Assembly: GCF_033118175.1 (NCBI RefSeq)
Contig: NC_083698.1
Location: 74,307,001-74,371,000 of the forward strand
From: Dama dama
Lineage: Eukaryota > Chordata > Mammalia > Artiodactyla > Cervidae
DNA: 64,000 nt
Direction: 5' to 3'
Under the pieces are notes generated by a model. The model ran no database searches, had not been told where the DNA came from, and saw nothing but the letters and a program-made list of their open reading frames with translations. How positions within the stretch are numbered: the first letter of the stretch is position 1; every line of letters begins with the position of its first letter. Both the position numbers and the translations under genes were made by a program. Positions 47,763-58,342 of the stretch are shown piece after piece.

Positions 47763-48230
47763 CCTGACCTTTGAATAACATAGGTTTGAACAGCCCAGGC
47801 CCACTTAAATGTAAACTTTTTCCAATAGTAAATATTACAACTTGACACAGTCCTTACTGGTTGAATCCGTGAATGCTGAACCATGGATATGGAGGGCCAC
47901 CTATATGTTATATGTGAATTTTTGACTGTGTAGAGTCAACACCCTAACTCTCCAGTTGTTAAGTCACTTGTCATATTAAGTCATGTAAGTGTCCTGTTAA
48001 GTTGCTTCAGTCCTGTCTGACTCTGCGGTCTCATGGAATATAACTTGCAGGGCTCCTCTGTCTGTGGGATTCTCCAGGTAAGAATACTGGAGTAGGTTGC
48101 CATGCCGTCTTCCAGGGGATCTGCCCAACCCAGAGACTGAATCTGCATTTCTTGTGTCTCCTGCATTGACAGGTGGGTTCTTTACCACTAGCGCCAACTG
48201 GGAAGTTCTTGTTCAAGGGTCAACTGTACA
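47763..48230 (+). mobile_element. Non-autonomous DNA transposon relic split by a SINE
   Basis: Left end 'ctgacctttgaataac' and right end 'gttcaagggtcaac' are near inverted repeats (11 of 14). The interior 'ggtttgaacagcccaggccc' and 'ggttgaatccgtgaatgctg' matches a palindromic mammalian MER-type element (Tigger-like in my memory). A Bov-tA (47993-48208) sits near the right end. Confidence 0.5.
47993..48208 (-). mobile_element. Bov-tA SINE inside the DNA transposon
   Basis: Reverse SINE, fairly diverged: 'cagtcctgtctgactctgcg', 'ggattctccaggtaagaata' and the head 'ccactagcgccaactgggaa'. Confidence 0.9.
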
Positions 48231-48881
48231 CTAAAATGTCAAATAAGGGATGCTATTCTGTGTCTATGTCCAAGTTCAATACCAAAAGATATGTTAAGAA
48301 TGAAGAGAAAACTAAAAGCCAGAGCAGTTTGGCTAAAGCTGAAGCCAAAGGTAGGCACAGATGTTTCAGAGCTGGATGCAAAGGAAAGCACAGGTAATTC
48401 GGAGCTGGATGCTGGTCTTAACCCTGGGGAACATGGCTTTTGATGAGTCCAGAGCCCCAGTTCCATGCCAGAAGCTGGAAGCCATGGAGAGCTGATTTGT
48501 GCTTAAGTAGAGAAGAAACACCAGCCCAGGGAAACAGAAGCAACAAAGAGGCCAAGAGTGATGGGAATCATGTAAGAGAAACATGCCCCAGACCTAACCC
48601 ACCAACAGACATGGGCTGTCAAAAATTACTACACAGGTGATCAAAAATTAACACACAGAGCCAAAAACTACCATTAAAAAATCACCCTGAACCAGGGAAT
48701 GGCATGTGGTCTGGATAGTAAACGTGACTATCCCGCTGAGACACAATGGTGGCCCAGAAACATTGTATGCTCCGTCAGAGACAGTCATCAGGTTAAAAAA
48801 AAAAGGTGGGGTGGGGGGTGGGGTGCGAGACTTTAAACCTAAAACCAGAAGGAGCATAACAATCTGAGAGAATCTCTAATT
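48231..48881. other. No gene; G-rich run
   Basis: Includes an A run and a G-rich stretch (about 48798-48826, 'ggtggggtggggggtggggt'). No recognised coding sequence. Confidence 0.45.
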
Positions 48882-49277
48882 TGGTTAACATGAAAAACCA
48901 CAGGCTCCAAACAGCATCACTGGGGCTCACTGATAGCACACCTAGATTTAACACCTCACCTAACTGCAGTTTCAGCTTTCCCCAGAAATGTACTTTTAAT
49001 CAACCAGTTTGGAATCTTCTGGTCAGCACCAATGAGATAAGCTATCAGGTGGGCCCTGTCCATCCCCCAGAGGAAGAGAAGGGTTTCTGCATGATAAAAG
49101 ATGATCTGGTCCCACAAAACCCTTCCTTTCCCTTTGCTAATGACTATCTTACCCCACCTTCCTGTCCATAAACCATCTTCCATTCTGTACCCCTCCACAG
49201 TTGCTATATGGGATACTGTCAGTTATTAAATAAAATCAAGTAGATTTTCAAATATATTTAAATTTTGTTTTTTAACA
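48882..49277 (+). mobile_element. 5' LTR of the provirus
   Basis: About 396 bp, starting near 'tggttaacatgaaaaacca' and ending 'gttttttaaca'. It aligns with 58343-58790 ('aatgtacttttaatca' against 'aatgtaatcttaatca'; 'catcccccagaggaagag' shared). AATAAA lies at 49229-49234. It is shorter than its partner because of internal deletion(s). The start is approximate. Confidence 0.78.
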
Positions 49278-49577
49278 GCTCGATGGTAGGATCAAGACTG
49301 AAGCAGACTGAATCAAGGCACGGTGCCCTTAAATCCCACCTCAAGTACACTGTCTTTCTTGCCATTTCCAAGGGCTATTGGTGAGTTTCTCTCAGTTGAT
49401 CTCTGCTCATTTTACATTCAAGCATTAGATTGAATTGATTTTTAGACCACAATTTCCTTGAGTGGAAAACTCTAGGCCTTAATTCTGCCCCCAGATTCTA
49501 TGTTGGAAATTGCTATAGTTCCCTTGTTGGGAATCCTTCTTCCAAACTCCAGGTCATTGGGAACTCTTGGTGGCAGC

Positions 49578-51110
49578 TGCAGATCTCCATTTGTTTGGAA
49601 TCAGTCTTCAGTTCCCATACTTTGAGGTTTGCTGATTCAACTGGTTATTTTATGTTTAACAACTGTGGCCCTGGAAGTTGCATATATCTAACAAGAGGGC
49701 AAGATTTTACTAAAAACCTACATTTACAATGGTCATCTTGGGAAATGTTTCAATTAAACAGGATTGTTTATCTAAGAAATGTACTTGAGAGCAAGGAATC
49801 CCAAACTAGACAAATAGAATGGGATGCCTGCTTTAATTGGTATGCAGAGGCTTACAAAAGCCTTCAAATTTCCAAAATGGCTTCATTAAAAGACTCATTA
49901 CAAAAGGCTAATGAAAAATGAAAGATGCAAGAGGTAGCTAATACAAAAGACGATAGGACTGATATGACTGTTACGGCTCCTTCCCCTTCCTTTTCATCAG
50001 AGTATGCACATTTTACTAATTCTCTGTCTGAACTATCTTTCTACTTCAAAGAGACTACTAGACAGTTGGCATTTAAAACAAAAAACTACCTGAGGTTACA
50101 GACAAATCTCCTCACGTATTTTTCACACCTTGGTCAAAGACTGAACCAAGAGCACAGTTAAAGAATTTCCTAGGACTTCCCTGGCAGCCCAGTAGCTAAG
50201 ACTCTACCGTCCCAATGCAGGGGGGCCACGTTCCACCCCTGGTCAGGGAACTAGATCCCATATGCCACAACTGAGAGTTCGCAATGAAGATCAAAGATCT
50301 CAAGTGCCACAGCTAAGACCCAGAGCAGCCAAATAAATAAGTAAAAATAAATTTTAAAAAAGAGCTTCCTAAACCTAGGGAGGAACCCCCAAAATTTTTG
50401 AAGAATTTAGAGTTGTTGTCAGGGCTTATGAGCCTAGGTTGCCAGATCTTTATCAACTTGTGCACATGCTGGTAGGACCTGGGGAAGCCCCCATATACAA
50501 TGAATGCAGAAAGCAAGATGGCAAGACCAGGAGAATAATACTCGAGATTCTCAACTGGAAAGAGTTCAAAAAATAGCAAGTAACTTTTACAAGCTATTCT
50601 TAGAGTCTTCCCTGCCTACACTGACCATCTATTATTCAAACATGCAAACAAACAAAAAAAGATGAATCTGACCAACTTTACAAGTCCCTTGGAAGCCCTC
50701 TGCTTTTGGCATCCTGGGTTCCAAAAAAATAAATAAGGTTACCCAGGCTGCTCTAGATGCCCTCCTTATAAATGGATTGTCTCCTGAGATTAGGAGATCA
50801 ATAAAAAGGCAGAAAATAGGATGGGAGGCTATGGGCCTGACAAAGCTCGTGACTACATTTGAGCATTTTTAAAGGACCCTGGAGCAAGATCGTAAACAAA
50901 AATCCACCAGGCTAACAGCTCTACAGCTAAAACAGATACCAAAGCCAGAGACCCAAAATAACACCCAGGCCTCCTTCACTGCACCCCCCAGGGGCCATCA
51001 TCAAAACACTGGTCCAAAGATCGATGTCTCAATTGCAATCAACTGGGTCACTGGAAAAGAGACTGTCCTCAAAGGTCCTATGCAAACTCCTCTTAAATGC
51101 CCTCATATCT
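49578..51110 (+). pseudogene. gag: gag remnant (retroviral structural polyprotein)
   Basis: Once encoded the capsid-forming polyprotein. A 109-codon open stretch (49595-49921) lies at the gag start position, with no firm motif. After a CHR SINE come capsid-like pieces, including an 'LSPEIRRSIKRQKIGW' block near 50780-50830 typical of the class I capsid C-terminus. The nucleocapsid zinc knuckle C-X2-C-X4-H-X4-C is intact at 51025-51066 (CLNCNQLGHWKRDC). One knuckle is usual for gammaretroviruses. Several stops and frame changes divide it, so no full-length protein is possible. Confidence 0.78.
50173..50360 (+). mobile_element. CHR-type SINE inside gag
   Basis: 'gacttccctggcagcccagt', 'ggtcagggaactagatccca' and the tail 'ccaaataaataagtaaaaat'. 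Probable TSD agaatttccta (50162-50172) and agagcttccta (50361-50371), 9 of 11 equal. Gag is resumed after it. Confidence 0.85.
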
Positions 51111-51228
51111 ACCTCCATGTGGACCCCTTCCACAGTTGACAGGGCTCTGAAGGGATCTCTGGGAAACTATTACCAGTAATCTCCTTAAATAGCCAAGGGG
51201 AAATCAAAATTAAAATTAATCAGACACT

Positions 51229-51531
51229 TTGTCAAATTCTAGTTGTGATACTGGAGCTATGCTTTCCACCCCACCCTCAGAGAACAACAAAATACAACAA
51301 ATCTCTGAGAGTAAAAAGGCGGTTTCCATACTGGGGGTATCTAATAACTTTAAGACAGAATTTTTATCTCAACCAACACAAATGACTTTGGGATTTTTTA
51401 GTAAAAAAAAAAAATCCTTCTTACTATGTGAAATAGCCCCAGACAATCTATTAGGCAAAGATCTCCTGTCTAAATTAAAGGGACTGATGTGTTTTACCTT
51501 CAAAGGAGACCTCACTTTAGAATTCCCTTGA
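51229..51531 (+). pseudogene. pro: pro remnant (retroviral aspartic protease)
   Basis: A 100-codon open stretch holding both hallmarks of the retropepsin fold. The active-site triad Asp-Thr-Gly (followed by Ala) lies at 51247-51258, and the C-terminal 'LLGKDLLSKL' block lies near 51450-51480. Between them the flap region is diverged. It sits downstream of the knuckle and upstream of RT, as in class I viruses. It is the best-preserved retroviral frame here but has no own start and is cut off from gag and pol. Confidence 0.8.
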
Positions 51532-51686
51532 CCAACTTGAACCTGCTCTTTTATATTCCTTGCTGTCTGTCCCTGATGTAGAAGAAGGATTTCAACAAAA
51601 GTCCCCTGATTTAGTTGAGGTGCCTAAAAATTTGTGGGCTATTTATAACACTGACATTGGGAGAGTAAAAAATTCAGAACCTATAT

Positions 51687-52286
51687 CTGAAAGGATACAT
51701 GCACCCCAATGTTCACTGCAGCACTGTTTACAATAACCAAGACATAGAAGCAACATAAATGTCCATCAACAGAGAAATAGACAAAGAAGATGTGGTACAT
51801 ATATATACAATGAAGTATTACTTGGCCATAAAAAAGAATGAAATGCCATTTGTAGGAACATGGAAGGATCTAGATATTTTCATCCTAAGTGAAGTAAATC
51901 AGACAGAGAAAGAGAAATACCATATGATATTGCTTATATGCCAAATCTTTTTAAAATGATACAAATAAGCTTATCTACAAAACATAAACAGACTCACAGA
52001 CTTAGAGAATGAAACTGGGGGTAAGGGTGGGGGGAGGAATGGTAAGGGAGTTAGGGATTGACATGTACGCACTGCTATATTTAAAACAGAAAACCAACAA
52101 GTACCTACTGTATAGCACAGGGAATTCAGTTCAATATTATATAACAACCTAAAAGGGAAAACAATTAGAAAAAAAAAATACATGTATATATATAAATATA
52201 ACTGAATTACTTTGCTATGCACCTGAAAGTAATACAATTGTTAATCAACAATGCTCCAGTATAAAATAAAAAGTTTTTTTAAAAAT
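51687..52286 (+). mobile_element. L1 3' end inserted between pro and RT, 14-bp TSD
   Basis: L1 ORF2 end and 3' UTR in the provirus sense: 'ggatacatgcaccccaatgt', 'tggccataaaaaagaatgaa', 'gtacctactgtatagcacag' and a short A/T tail. It is flanked by ttcagaacctatat at 51673-51686 and 52287-52300. 5'-truncated. Confidence 0.93.
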
Positions 52287-52300
52287 TTCAGAACCTATAT

Positions 52301-53240
52301 TCACATATATAAGACCGAATTCTTCCTCAATTACCTCAATATCCATTAAAGCCACATAAGGCCTCATACCCACCCACAGTGTAAGACAATCACTCGGGGA
52401 CTAATCATTACCTGCACTAGTCCCTGTAACACACTGATCTTGCTAGTCCAGAAACCTAATAGATAGGAATGGAGATTTGACCAGAAACTGAGAGCTATTA
52501 ATAAGATAGTTATGCCCCCATTTTCTAGTTGTTCCAAACCTGGAGACCCTTCTATCACAAGCTCTGCCTGACTCAAAAGGGTTCACTGCTGTAAAACTTT
52601 GTTCAGCCTTTTGGGGCATCCCTGTAGAACCCAATACTTAATGTCTATTTGCCTTTACTTGGAAGGATTGACAATACACCTGGACACTCATGCCTCAGTC
52701 ACTCACTGAGGCCCCTTCTTGTTTCTCCCGTGTGCTCCTCTAAGATGTAAGCACCCTCCAGTTCCTGGGAAATCAGCCTTTATACAATTTGTAGACAACC
52801 CTATGCTGTGCTCAGTAACCCAAAAGGAGTCCAGAAAAGATTCCATTTATTTAATGCAACAGTTAGCTGTAAAAGGACACTAAGTCTTTAAGGAAAAATT
52901 ATTATTCTCTCTAGACACTGTTTATTACCTAGGTCATCATCTAAGTGCTAAAGAAATCCAGTTATCTCCAAAAAGAACTGTATCAACCCAAGAATTTCCT
53001 AGCCCCATATCTAGTGACAGCCTCATGGATTTCTAGGTCTGGATGGTTATTGCAGAATATGGGTTCCTAATTCTTCTTTATAGTTTCCTATTAGCTTCTA
53101 TGAACTTACTAAAGTTTAAACCCCTGTACCCTTCCCTTAGGAAGATAAACATGAGCAGACTTTTATAAGACTAAAACAAGTACCCCAAGAACCGCCTCCT
53201 TCAGGGCTACCCAACTATTCAAAACCTTTATTTGTGGATG
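52301..53240 (+). pseudogene. pol: pol remnant: reverse transcriptase
   Basis: Polymerase domain that copied viral RNA to DNA. Numerous stops occur in every frame, but blocks are collinear with class I RT. The catalytic box, normally (Y/F)-V-D-D, reads F-V-D-N at 52788-52799, so the second Asp is lost. Downstream, near 53050-53110, is the thumb/connection-like 'YELTK' motif. Inactive both by stops and by the catalytic change. Confidence 0.72.
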
Positions 53241-54098
53241 AAAGAGATATCCAAGCCCTGGGAAGGCCCATGCAAGAGCATGGTGGTAAAGATGGCAATA
53301 AACATAGGCCCGTTGCCTATTACAGCATTCTGCTTGGTTCAGTGGCTCATGCCTATTCCCGCTGTCTTAAGACTATCTAAGGATATTGCTACAACTGCAA
53401 ATTTACGAGAAGTCTCAGCAGAACTATTCCCAGGAAATGACATTCATTTTCAAATTCTTTATGTTGTCCAAAGTCTTAACTCTGAATTGACTCAACTTTT
53501 CTCCAAAAGCAGATCAACCTCCTATGAGACCCTTCTGCTTTCACCTTCTAATCTGTACCTTCAACATTGCAACATTCCTAAATCCTGCTATGTTACAACT
53601 TCTGCTTGGTAAAAGGCAAGCCCCATGACTGCAAGGTAATGAGATTCCATTCTGTGACATTACATCCTGATTTACAAGACACCCTTTAGCCAATCCTGAT
53701 TTAATCTTGTTTACTATATGGGTCATATTGTAGAAATAAAAAAGGGAATTTTCAAGCTGGTTATGCTGTTACTACCCAATATTACCTACTCAAAAGGGGA
53801 AATTTCCCACAAGTTAAATCAACCCCACAAGCAAAACTGCATGCCCTTACCCAAGCCATACCAGTTATCAGAAGACAAATTGTTCAGATTTATACTGACA
53901 GCTGACATGCCTTTGGGGTTGTCTATGATTTAGTGATGTTACGGAAACAAAGACATTTTTCTTATGTCCTCTGGGACCCCAATCAAAAATGAAAAACATG
54001 TAAACAGACTTTCTTACTGCTATTCTTTTACTTTTTGAAATTACTGTCATCAAAATTGAGGCTCAGACTAAAAGGGCTGCACCCGAGTGTCAGGGAAA
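53230..54098 (+). pseudogene. pol: pol remnant: connection and RNase H
   Basis: Continues RT. A 126-codon frame (53232-53612) covers part of the connection region. The RNase H motif Tyr-Thr-Asp-Ser lies at 53891-53902 and is followed directly by a TGA stop (53903-53905), then His-Ala-Phe. The segment is interrupted at 54115 by a large antisense L1 and its last bases lie beyond 55655. Confidence 0.7.
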
Positions 54099-54115
54099 TG
54101 CCCTGGCAGACTTTC

Positions 54116-55638
54116 TTTCTTTTTTTTTTTTTTATTAGTTGGAGGCTAATCACTTCACATCATTTCAGTGGGTTTTGTCATACATTGACATGAATCAGCC
54201 ATGGATCTACACGTATTCCCCATCCCGATCCTCCCTCCCACCTCCCTCTCCACCCGATTCCTCTGGGTCTTCCCAGTGCACCAGGCCGGAGCACTTGTCT
54301 CATGCATCCCACCTGGGCTGGTGATCTGTTTCACCATAGATAGTATACATGCTGTTCTTTTGAAATATCCCACCCTCACATTCTCCCACAGAATTCAAAA
54401 GTCTGTTCTGTATTTCTGTGTCTCTTTTTCTGTTTTGCATATAGGGTTATCGTTACCATCTTTCTAAATTCCATATATATGTGTTAGTATGCTGTAATGT
54501 TCTTTATCTTTCTGGCTTACTTCACTCTGTATAAGGGGCTCCAGCTTCATCCATCTCATTAGGACTGGTTCAAATGAATTCTTTTTAATGGCTGAGTAAT
54601 ATTCCATGGTGTATATGTACCACAGCTTCCTTATCCATTCATCTGCTGATGGGCATCTAGGTTGCTTCCATGTCCTGGCTATTATAAACAGTGCTGCGAT
54701 GAACATTGGGGTGCACGTGTCTCTTTCAGATCTGGTTTCCTCAGTGTGTATGCCCAGAAGTGGGATTGCTGGGTCATATGGCAGTTCTATTTCCAGTTTT
54801 TAAAGAAATCTCCACACTGTTTTCCATAGCAGCTGTACTAGTTTGCATTCCCACCAACAGTGTAAGAAGGTTCCCTTTTCTCCACACCCTCTCCAGTATT
54901 TATTGCTTGTAGACTTTGGATAGCAGCCATCCTGACTGGCGTGTAATGGTACCTCATTGTGGTTTTGATTTGCATTTCTCTAATAATGAGTGATGTGGAG
55001 CATCTTTTCATGTGTTTGTTAGCCATCTGTATGTCTTCTTTGGAGAAATGTCTGTTTAGTTCTTTGGCCCATTTTTTGATTGGGTCATTTATTTTTCTGG
55101 AATTGAGCTGCAGGAGTTGCTTGTATATTTTTGAGATTAATCCTTTGTCTGTTTCTTCATTTGCTATTATTTTCTCCCAATCTGAGGGCTGTCTTTTCAC
55201 CTTACTTATAGTTTCCTTTGTAGTGCAAAAGCTTTTAAGTTTCATTAGGTCCCATTTGTTTAGTTTTGCTTTTATTTCCAATATTCTGGGAGGTGGGTCA
55301 TAGAGGATCTTGCTGTGATTTATGTCGGAGAGTGTTTTGCCTATGTTCTCCTCTAGGAGTTTTATAGTTTCTGGTCTTACATTTAGATCTTTAATCCATT
55401 TTGAGTTTATTTTTGTGTATGGTGTTAGAAAGTGTTCTAGTTTCATTCTTTTACAAGTGGTTGACCAGTTTTCCCAGCACCACTTGTTAAAGAGGTTGTC
55501 TTTTTTCCATTGTATATCCTTGCCTCCTTTGTCAAAGATAAGGTGTCCATAGGTTCGTGGATTTATCTCTGGGTTTTCTATTCTGTTCCATTGATCTATA
55601 TTTCTGTCTTTGTGCCAGTACCATACTGTCTTGATGAC
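54116..55638 (-). mobile_element. Young L1 insertion with perfect 17-bp TSD
   Basis: 5'-truncated ruminant L1 in reverse, with its poly(A) seen as T at 54116-54133. A 3' UTR follows, then ORF2 C-terminal sequence: 202 codons open at 54838-55446 and 80 codons at 54464-54706 (ending before the UTR, with 'MEYYSAIKKNSFEPVLMRW'). A stop and frame change separate the two. It is flanked by tgccctggcagactttc at 54099-54115 and 55639-55655, 17 of 17 equal. The youngest-looking LINE in the window. Confidence 0.96.
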
Positions 55639-55655
55639 TGCCCTGGCAGACTTTC

Positions 55656-55960
55656 ATGCAAAGAGATAGGAGCAACAGAGTCTATAAAGACTGCAGCACA
55701 TGTGGATGAAGCTGACATTTCTTGCTTCTGGAAAGAATGGCCCCTCATTGCCAGACTTTAGCTGTCCTAATGTCCTTGTTACGTGGAAACAATCAGATAA
55801 ATTGTTACTGAATCAGTGAAATTAAGGCAGGTACAGAATGACTGCAAATTAAATAATTAGTTGGGGGCTATGGGAAACCCAAGACAGCTACTTGGATTTT
55901 CCCAATTTCCTGCAAATCCTATTTTGCCATCTTTCATCTGCCATAGTGCATTTAGGATGA
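55656..55960 (+). pseudogene. pol: pol remnant between RNase H and integrase
   Basis: Retroviral sequence resumes after the L1, with stops in every frame, and runs to the Bov-tA. By position it is the end of RNase H and the linker to integrase. No diagnostic motif remains. Confidence 0.5.
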
Positions 55961-56251
55961 CTCAAGGTGGCACAGTGTTAAAGAATCCACCTGCCAATGC
56001 AGCAGATGTGGGTTCGATCCCTGGCTTGGGAAGATTCCCTGGAGGAGGAAATGGCAACCCACTCCAGTATTCTTTTTTTTAATTAATTAATTTAATTGGA
56101 GGCTAATTACAATATTGTAGTGGTTTTTGCCATACACTGACATGAATCAGCCATGGGTGTACATGTGGAGAATCCCATGGACAGAGGAGCCTAGTGGGCT
56201 ATGGTCCATGGGATCACAAAGAGTCGGACATGAAAAGCACACAGCACACAC
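55960..56251 (+). mobile_element. Bov-tA SINE, itself split by an L1 tail
   Basis: Forward SINE: the 'aagaatccacctgccaatgc' head, 'gggttcgatccctggcttgg', then 'cactccagtattct' to 56073. After the L1 tail it resumes with 'tggagaatcccatgg' and ends with 'gagtcggaca'. Confidence 0.9.
56074..56164 (-). mobile_element. 91-bp L1 tail inside the Bov-tA
   Basis: T run, 'attggaggctaattacaata' and 'ttgccatacactgacatgaa' match the 3' terminus of the L1 at 54116. No TSD is evident. About 4 bp of SINE consensus (tgcc) is missing at the site, so a small deletion accompanied insertion. Confidence 0.88.
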
Positions 56252-56570
56252 AAATTATAAACAGACATCAATGGTGAGATGCTCATAAAGTTGCAAAAAG
56301 AGTTTACCAGCAACATCTGACCTGTTGGGTCTGTAACCCTGGAAAAACTGTTTTTGTCCCCAGATCTCCTCCCTCTGGGCCCTTTGAGCACCTGCAGCTG
56401 AACTTCATTCAACTGACACTCAGGATGGGTTGTCAATTATGTTCTTTTTATTGTATGTATGTTTCTTGGATGGGTTGAAGCCTTCCTCTGCCACAAGGAT
56501 GATGCCCTTGTGGTAGCAAAGAAATTGTTAGAACACACCATAAAACTAAAGAGGACTCCACCTGACACTT
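56252..56570 (+). pseudogene. pol: pol remnant: integrase
   Basis: Joined viral DNA to host DNA. The end of the zinc-binding domain survives as Cys-Trp-Val-Cys near 56321-56332, followed by the class I 'GPFEHLQLNFIQL' block at about 56377-56415. In the catalytic core the first Asp of the D,D-E set appears as Asn (codon aac, 56401-56403). Stops follow within ~60 codons and the rest of the core is not recognisable. Confidence 0.72.
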
Positions 56571-56679
56571 GGTCCTGCACAAAGCTGGAGGCCTCCAAGT
56601 ACAAATGACTAGGAGAAGCAGCAGCTGACACTGAGGCAGCCTGCTTCCACCCACGATGACAGATCAAGACTTTATACTT

Positions 56680-57650
56680 CAGTTTTAGCGTGAAACTCAT
56701 TTTCTTTCCTTTCTTTACTTTGGCATTGACCTGGAAAACTAACAACATCATCCATATCTCTGAGGCATGCTCAGGGGGATAACCTCTGGAATTTATAACA
56801 ACTTTTTACTACCGGTTAGGATAAAGTCTAACTGACTCCTGACTTGAACGGGAAGATACAACAAATTTTTGTGAATGAATCCATCCATATTTGTGGAAGT
56901 GGTTTGTGCCCTAACAAGCCATTGTCTATATGGTTATCATTATCCTTGGGCCTATGAATGCCTAAATAACTGTCACATAACTAGACAATGCCTCTCAGGT
57001 TATCTAACTATGCCCCACCCTGTTCTAGAAAGGACCTACCAAGAGGTGTTCACTAGTCAGGTGTCACCTCCTTTGACAGGGCCATGTTTCCCTGATTAGG
57101 AATGAATTCAAATGAGCATGTGATCTTGATTCTTTTTTTTTTTTTTTCATTTATTTTTATTAGTTGAAGGCTAATTATTTTACAATATTGTAGTGATTTT
57201 TGCCATACATTCACATGAATCATGATCTTGATTCTTAACTCTTGACAGACAGTATTGCAGAATCCACAGCTACAACATAAGCTGCCCAGCAAAAATCACT
57301 GGACTCTGGCCAAAGCTGTTCTTAATAATAGGGGAGCCTGCTCTATCTGGATTAGCACACCTGGGGAAACTGAAACAATTACACACGATCACTCAGCAAG
57401 TCACCTGGCTTGAAAAGGAGACTCCTTCAAAATGGTCTTTCTTTGACTGGTTTGGTCTTGGGGACTGTGGTTTTGAAGTTATTGTGTATGGGAACAAAAT
57501 TTCCACACCAAAATGTCTCTTTGGTGTATGGATTATTTCAAGCTAAAAACAAGGTCCAAAAGACTCAAGAAGAACCTTTCCCCCCAAATGCCTAAAAGAA
57601 TGCAGATGGAGGACCTTTTCCCGGAAGGGAGCTATTTTTGTAGATATCTA
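56680..57650 (+). pseudogene. env: env remnant (retroviral envelope), heavily deleted
   Basis: A hydrophobic leader-like stretch near 56690-56740 may mark the env start. Recognisable transmembrane-subunit sequence follows at about 57270-57480, with a tryptophan-rich membrane-proximal block near 57420-57460. Most of the surface subunit, the hydrophobic anchor and the tail are missing or unreadable, and stops are frequent. An L1 tail (57135-57222) interrupts it. No functional envelope is possible. Confidence 0.55.
57135..57222 (-). mobile_element. 88-bp L1 tail inside env, 14-bp TSD
   Basis: T run followed by 'ttattagttgaaggctaatt' and 'tgccatacattcacatgaat', the same L1 3' terminus as at 54116 and 56074. 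It is flanked by tgatcttgattctt at 57121-57134 and 57223-57236. Confidence 0.93.
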
Positions 57651-58330
57651 CAGTAAAGACTAGGTGTATAGACAAGAAGGAACCCAGCAAAGTCTGTCAA
57701 ACTCCTATTTGTCCCACTGTCTCTGCATGGCCCAGCAAATACCTTTTTTTTTTTTTAAACCAAACATTTGCTTTTCATTTCCATGTCAATTGCCTCTTTC
57801 CCCTTCGAGGTTCCCAACTACCCCAACATGCTCTTCAGTCTTTACCTGAAGGTGGAATTTAAGGTGAGGGTTTCAGCTGTTTTGGTGAGGTATCCAGTTT
57901 TCTTGCATCTTTCTCATGTACACATACTGTTAAACTTTTGCTTAATTTTCCCTTGTTAACCTATCTCATGTCAATTTAACTCTTAGACCATCCAGAAGAA
58001 TCAAAAAGAGAGGTAAATTACCCTGCTTATTAAAATCATAATAATCCTCCTGCTGCATTATTTTATTTCAAAACCTTTAAATGTATGTTTGCAGCTGCTA
58101 ACCATCAAGCAAATATCTCCATAAGACTGGAACATCAGAAAAACAACAGAGAGAATGACTGTCAAAGATTGTGAACCTGAAACTGTAACCGGTGAATATT
58201 ATAGAAATTAAGCAAAAAACATCATGACCTCTGGGTACCTCAAAGATCAACAACTCTGCAAGAACCTTAGCTGAGAGTGGCACTAATGTCTTAAATTTTG
58301 ATCATATCCTTCAGGTTGAAAGTTTTGTTC
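57651..58330 (+). other. Retroviral sequence between env and 3' LTR
   Basis: No gene readable. It has a T run near 57746-57757. By position it is the env end and 3' untranslated region. Confidence 0.4.
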
Positions 58331-58342
58331 AAAGAGGGGAAT
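58331..58342 (+). promoter_or_regulatory. Polypurine tract (plus-strand primer site)
   Basis: A purine run (aaagaggggaat apart from its last base) lies directly before the 3' LTR start TGTTAAAG, exactly where retroviruses prime plus-strand DNA synthesis. Confidence 0.75.

Noticed and set aside
49278..49300. Possible primer binding site after the 5' LTR
   Set aside because: The bases after the LTR end do not give a clear tRNA complement, so no site is called.
54838..55446. 202-codon minus-strand open frame, the longest in the window
   Set aside because: It is the C-terminal part of L1 ORF2 inside a 5'-truncated L1 with a TSD, not a host gene.
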